From Actinobacteria bacterium UBA6100 (GTDB lineage Bacteria; Actinomycetota; Coriobacteriia; Anaerosomatales; Anaerosomataceae), in the NCBI GenBank assembly GCA_002423585.1, contig DIWS01000017.1, forward strand, positions 694 to 64,693: a DNA stretch of 64,000 bases, in the 5' to 3' direction. Below are positions 61,439 through 64,000 of the stretch, in pieces (position 1 is the stretch's first letter; the number at the start of each line of letters is the position of its first letter). Below the pieces are notes generated by a model. That model worked only from the letters and a program-made list of their open reading frames with translations. It was not told where the DNA came from and ran no database searches. The position numbers and the translations under genes are program-made.

Positions 61439-61924
61439 CTATGCGTCCCGGGAGCCGCGCGCCAGCGCGATCCTTCCCGTGCGGGCCAGTTCCTTGATGC
61501 CGTACGCGCGCAGCAGGTCCTCCATCGCCGCGAGCTTGTCACCCGTGCCCGTGGCCTCGATCGTGAGCGAGTTCTTGCCCACGTCCACGATCTTGGCGCG
61601 GAAGACGTTCGCGATTTCGATCACCTCATGGCGCCGGTCGGGCGCGGCGTTCACCTTGTAGAGCACGAGCTCGCGATCGATCATGTCCTTCGGATCGAGG
61701 TCCTGGATCTTGATCACGTTGATGAGCTTGTGGAGCTGCTTGGTGATCTGCTCGATGGCGTTCTCATCGGCGGCGACCACGATGGTCATGCGTGAGAGCG
61801 TGGGGTCCTCGGTCTCGCCCACGGCGAGCGAGTCGATGTTGAACCCGCGACGGGCGAACAGCGACGCCACGCGCGTGAGCACGCCAGGCTTGTTCTCCAC
61901 GAGCACCGACAGTGTGTGCTGCAT
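61439..61924 (-). CDS. ilvN: Acetolactate synthase small (regulatory) subunit
   Basis: A 161-residue regulatory subunit. The N-terminal ACT domain (HTLSVLVENKPGVLTRVASLFARRGFNIDSLAVG) binds valine, and the C-terminal half (RELVLYKVNAAPDRRHEVIEIANVFRAKIVDVG) completes the standard length. The ATG at 61924 overlaps the last base of the ilvB stop (TGATG) and lies ten bases after GGAGG; an in-frame GTG one codon earlier is possible. Confidence 0.96.
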   Translation of the reverse strand: MQHTLSVLVENKPGVLTRVASLFARRGFNIDSLAVGETEDPTLSRMTIVVAADENAIEQITKQLHKLINVIKIQDLDPKDMIDRELVLYKVNAAPDRRHEVIEIANVFRAKIVDVGKNSLTIEATGTGDKLAAMEDLLRAYGIKELARTGRIALARGSRDA

Positions 61925-63672
61925 CACTCCCACACCTCCTCGAGGAGCTCCTCGTCGAGCATCTCGGACACCGGGCCTCCGGGGATGCCGCCGAGCATCT
62001 CGTCGATCGAGCCGCCGGGCGCCACCATCGGGTAGACGTTCTCTTCGCGCTCGACACGCACGTCCACGACCGCCGGCCCGTCATGCGCGAACGCCGCGAC
62101 GAGCGCATCGTCGAGTTCGTCGAGCTTCGTGACGCGGATACCGAACGCGCCATACGCCTCGGCAAGCTTCACGAAGTCGGGGCAGTCCTGCGGCAGCGTG
62201 GACGACGAGTAGCGGTGCTCGTAGAAGAGCTCCTGCCACTGCCGGACCATGCCGAGGTAACCGTTGTTCAGGATGACCACCTTCACCGGCAGCTTGTTGA
62301 TGCTGGCAGTGGCGAGTTCCTGACTGTTCATCTGGATGGAGCCGTCGCCCGCGATGTTCACCACGAGGTGGTCGGGCCGGCCCAACTGCGCGCCGATGGC
62401 CGCCGGGAGGCCGAATCCCATCGTGCCGAGACCGCCGGAGGACGCCCAGGTGCGGGGCTCGCGGATCTTGAGGTACTGGCACGCCCACATCTGGTTCTGG
62501 CCCACCTCGGTGCAGTACACGGTGGGGCGGCCCTTCGTGAGCTCCCGCACGCGCTCCACCACGTGCTGCGGCATGATCGCCGTCTCGCTCGTGTGGTAGT
62601 GGAACGGGAACCGCGTGCGCCAATCGTCGATCACGCGCATCCAGGAGTCGGTGCGGGGCTGCGCGTTCATCTTGCGCAGCTCCTCGATCACGCCCGCGAG
62701 CACCGCCTTCGCGTCGCCCACGATCGGCAGGTCCACGCTGCGGTTCTTGCCGATCTCGGCCGGATCGATGTCGGCATGCACGATCTTCGCCTTTGTGGCG
62801 AACGTGGCGAGCTTACCGGTCACGCGATCGTCGAAGCGCACGCCGATGCCGAAGAGCAGGTCGGTCTCGGTGATCGCGTAGTTGGTGAACTTGCCACCGT
62901 GCATGCCCGGCATACCCACGAACAGGTGGTGGTCCTCGGGAAACGCGCCCTTGCCCATGAGCGTGGTCACCACGGGCAGCTGCATCAGTTCGGCGAGCTC
63001 CTTGAGCTCCTTGGCCGCGTTGCTCGACAGCACGCCGCCGCCCACGTACAGCAACGGTTTGCGCGCGTGGCTGATGAGCGTCGCGGCCTCTTTGATCTGT
63101 TTCGCATGACCCTTCACGGTGGGCTTGTAACCCGGCAGGTTCACACGCTCCGGGTATTTGAACACCAGCTCGCCACGCGAGATGTCCACCGGCAGGTCGA
63201 TGAGCACGGGGCCCGGGCGGCCGGTGCCGGCGATGTGGAACGCCTCGGCCATGATCCCCGGAATGTCCTCAGCGTTGTCCACCAGGTAGTTGTGCTTGGT
63301 GATCGGGATCGTGATACCCGTGATGTCGGTCTCCTGGAAGGCGTCCGTGCCGAGGACGTGGGTGGCCACCTGGCCGGTGATCACCACGAGCGGCACGGAG
63401 TCCATGTACGCGTTGGCGATGCCGGTGACGGTGTTGGCCGCACCCGGCCCGCTCGTGACGATGACGACGCCCACCTTGCCGGTCACGCGTGCGTACGCGT
63501 CAGCAGCGTGCGTGGCACCCTGCTCGTGACGCGTGAGGACCGTGTTGATCGACGGCGCCTGGTACAGCGCGTCGAACAGCGGCAGCACCACGCCGCCCGG
63601 GTAGCCGAATACCACCTCCACACCCTCGGCTTCGAGCGACTTGACGATGGCCTGTGCGCCGGTCACTTTCAT
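61924..63672 (-). CDS. ilvB: Acetolactate synthase large (catalytic) subunit
   Basis: A 582-residue thiamine-diphosphate enzyme. The activating Glu50 lies in LTRHEQGATHAADAYAR, the FAD/central domain follows, and the ThDP-Mg motif is GDGSIQMNSQELATASINKL ... NNGYLGMVRQWQELF. It forms acetolactate from two pyruvates, or acetohydroxybutyrate from pyruvate and 2-oxobutyrate. It is coupled to ilvN by a one-base overlap and lies 31 bases after ilvD. Confidence 0.97.
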   Translation of the reverse strand: MKVTGAQAIVKSLEAEGVEVVFGYPGGVVLPLFDALYQAPSINTVLTRHEQGATHAADAYARVTGKVGVVIVTSGPGAANTVTGIANAYMDSVPLVVITGQVATHVLGTDAFQETDITGITIPITKHNYLVDNAEDIPGIMAEAFHIAGTGRPGPVLIDLPVDISRGELVFKYPERVNLPGYKPTVKGHAKQIKEAATLISHARKPLLYVGGGVLSSNAAKELKELAELMQLPVVTTLMGKGAFPEDHHLFVGMPGMHGGKFTNYAITETDLLFGIGVRFDDRVTGKLATFATKAKIVHADIDPAEIGKNRSVDLPIVGDAKAVLAGVIEELRKMNAQPRTDSWMRVIDDWRTRFPFHYHTSETAIMPQHVVERVRELTKGRPTVYCTEVGQNQMWACQYLKIREPRTWASSGGLGTMGFGLPAAIGAQLGRPDHLVVNIAGDGSIQMNSQELATASINKLPVKVVILNNGYLGMVRQWQELFYEHRYSSSTLPQDCPDFVKLAEAYGAFGIRVTKLDELDDALVAAFAHDGPAVVDVRVEREENVYPMVAPGGSIDEMLGGIPGGPVSEMLDEELLEEVWE

Positions 63673-63703
63673 GCGTTCACCTCCTGGTGGTCCCGCAGCC
63701 CTA

Positions 63704-64000
63704 TCACTCGAGCACCGCGCCCTTGTCGGCGCTCGTCACGAAGCGCGCGTAGCGCGCGAGATAGCCGCTCTTCACCTTCGGCTCGGGGGCCTTCCACGCG
63801 CGGGCGCGCATGGCGAGGTACTCCTCGGTGACCTCGAGCGTGAGCGTGCCGGCGTCGATGTCGATGGTGATGGTATCGCCCTCCTCGATGAGCGCGATCG
63901 GGCCGCCTTCGGCCGCCTCGGGGCTCACGTGACCGATCGAGGCGCCGGATGTGGCGCCGCTGAAGCGGCCGTCGGTGATGAGCGCGACGCGCTTGGCGAG
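63704..64000 (-). CDS. ilvD: Dihydroxy-acid dehydratase, C-terminal part (cut by window end)
   Basis: The last 98 codons of IlvD: LAKRVALITDGRFSGATSG, IGHVSPEAAEGGPIALIEEGDTITIDI and a C-terminal GYLARYARFVTSADKGAVLE. The DGRFSG segment and the ending are diagnostic for this Fe-S dehydratase, which makes 2-oxoisovalerate and 2-oxo-3-methylvalerate. The 5' part lies beyond base 64000. It heads the visible ilvD-ilvB-ilvN-ilvC operon. Confidence 0.95.
   Translation of the reverse strand, partial: LAKRVALITDGRFSGATSGASIGHVSPEAAEGGPIALIEEGDTITIDIDAGTLTLEVTEEYLAMRARAWKAPEPKVKSGYLARYARFVTSADKGAVLE

Overview
This window is high-GC bacterial chromosome, almost entirely coding, with tightly overlapping genes (ATGA, GTGA and 8-base overlaps) and frequent GTG starts. 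The gene content suggests an anaerobic or respiratory, deep-branching Actinomycetota, perhaps a Coriobacteriia/Anaerosomatales-like lineage. The basis is large membrane-bound multiheme cytochromes c, a probable selenoprotein, a hisZ-dependent short HisG, a tryptophan T-box and a seemingly leaderless leader peptide. This placement is inference; there is no rRNA or marker phylogeny in the window.

Layout. 1-98: a 47-bp tandem repeat at the window edge. 94-2159 (-): GNAT acetyltransferase and nadE. 2254-2658 (+): a thioredoxin-fold lipoprotein whose active site reads Sec-Pro-Ser-Cys through an in-frame UGA, followed at once by a SECIS-like hairpin. 2750-4019 (+): two proteins of unknown function, the second resembling the C-terminal part of DUF2207. 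4016-12470 (-): a complete trp operon (trpE-trpGD-trpC-trpB2-trpF-trpB1-trpA) behind a Trp T-box leader. 12491-13594 (-): a cysteine-free BASS/ACR3-type transporter with a CsoR-type operator upstream. 13656-26357 (-): the his operon (hisZGDCBHAF, an FMN flavoprotein, a membrane protein, hisIE), continuing into an inactive M48-like membrane protein, a membrane-anchored HtrA protease with an FHA-like tail, and a PQQ-propeller lipoprotein. 26442-38895 (-): dnaE, a YerC-type regulator, a VapBC pair, an FAH-family enzyme, an MFS exporter, citramalate synthase, PBP1A, ilvE and a flippase-like membrane protein. 39158-40672 (+): a membrane-fused spermidine-synthase-like protein.

40710-53173 is the most unusual part. 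It holds two paralogous five-gene cytochrome modules. Each encodes a TPR protein, a membrane-tethered NHL propeller, a secreted six-heme cytochrome and two membrane-anchored twelve-heme cytochromes, about 60 heme-binding motifs in all. In module B the twelve-heme pair is inverted. leuB lies between the modules, and module B separates leuB from leuA-leuC-leuD, so the cytochrome modules are embedded in the leucine locus. They look like a trans-envelope electron conduit, possibly for extracellular electron transfer (inference).

53273-64000 (-): leuDCA with a leader peptide and attenuator-like hairpin, an orphan XRE regulator, a small repeat cluster, serA with a class V aminotransferase, and ilvC-ilvN-ilvB-ilvD (ilvD cut by the window end). 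With cimA, ilvE and leuABCD, this gives branched-chain amino-acid synthesis with isoleucine probably made from citramalate.
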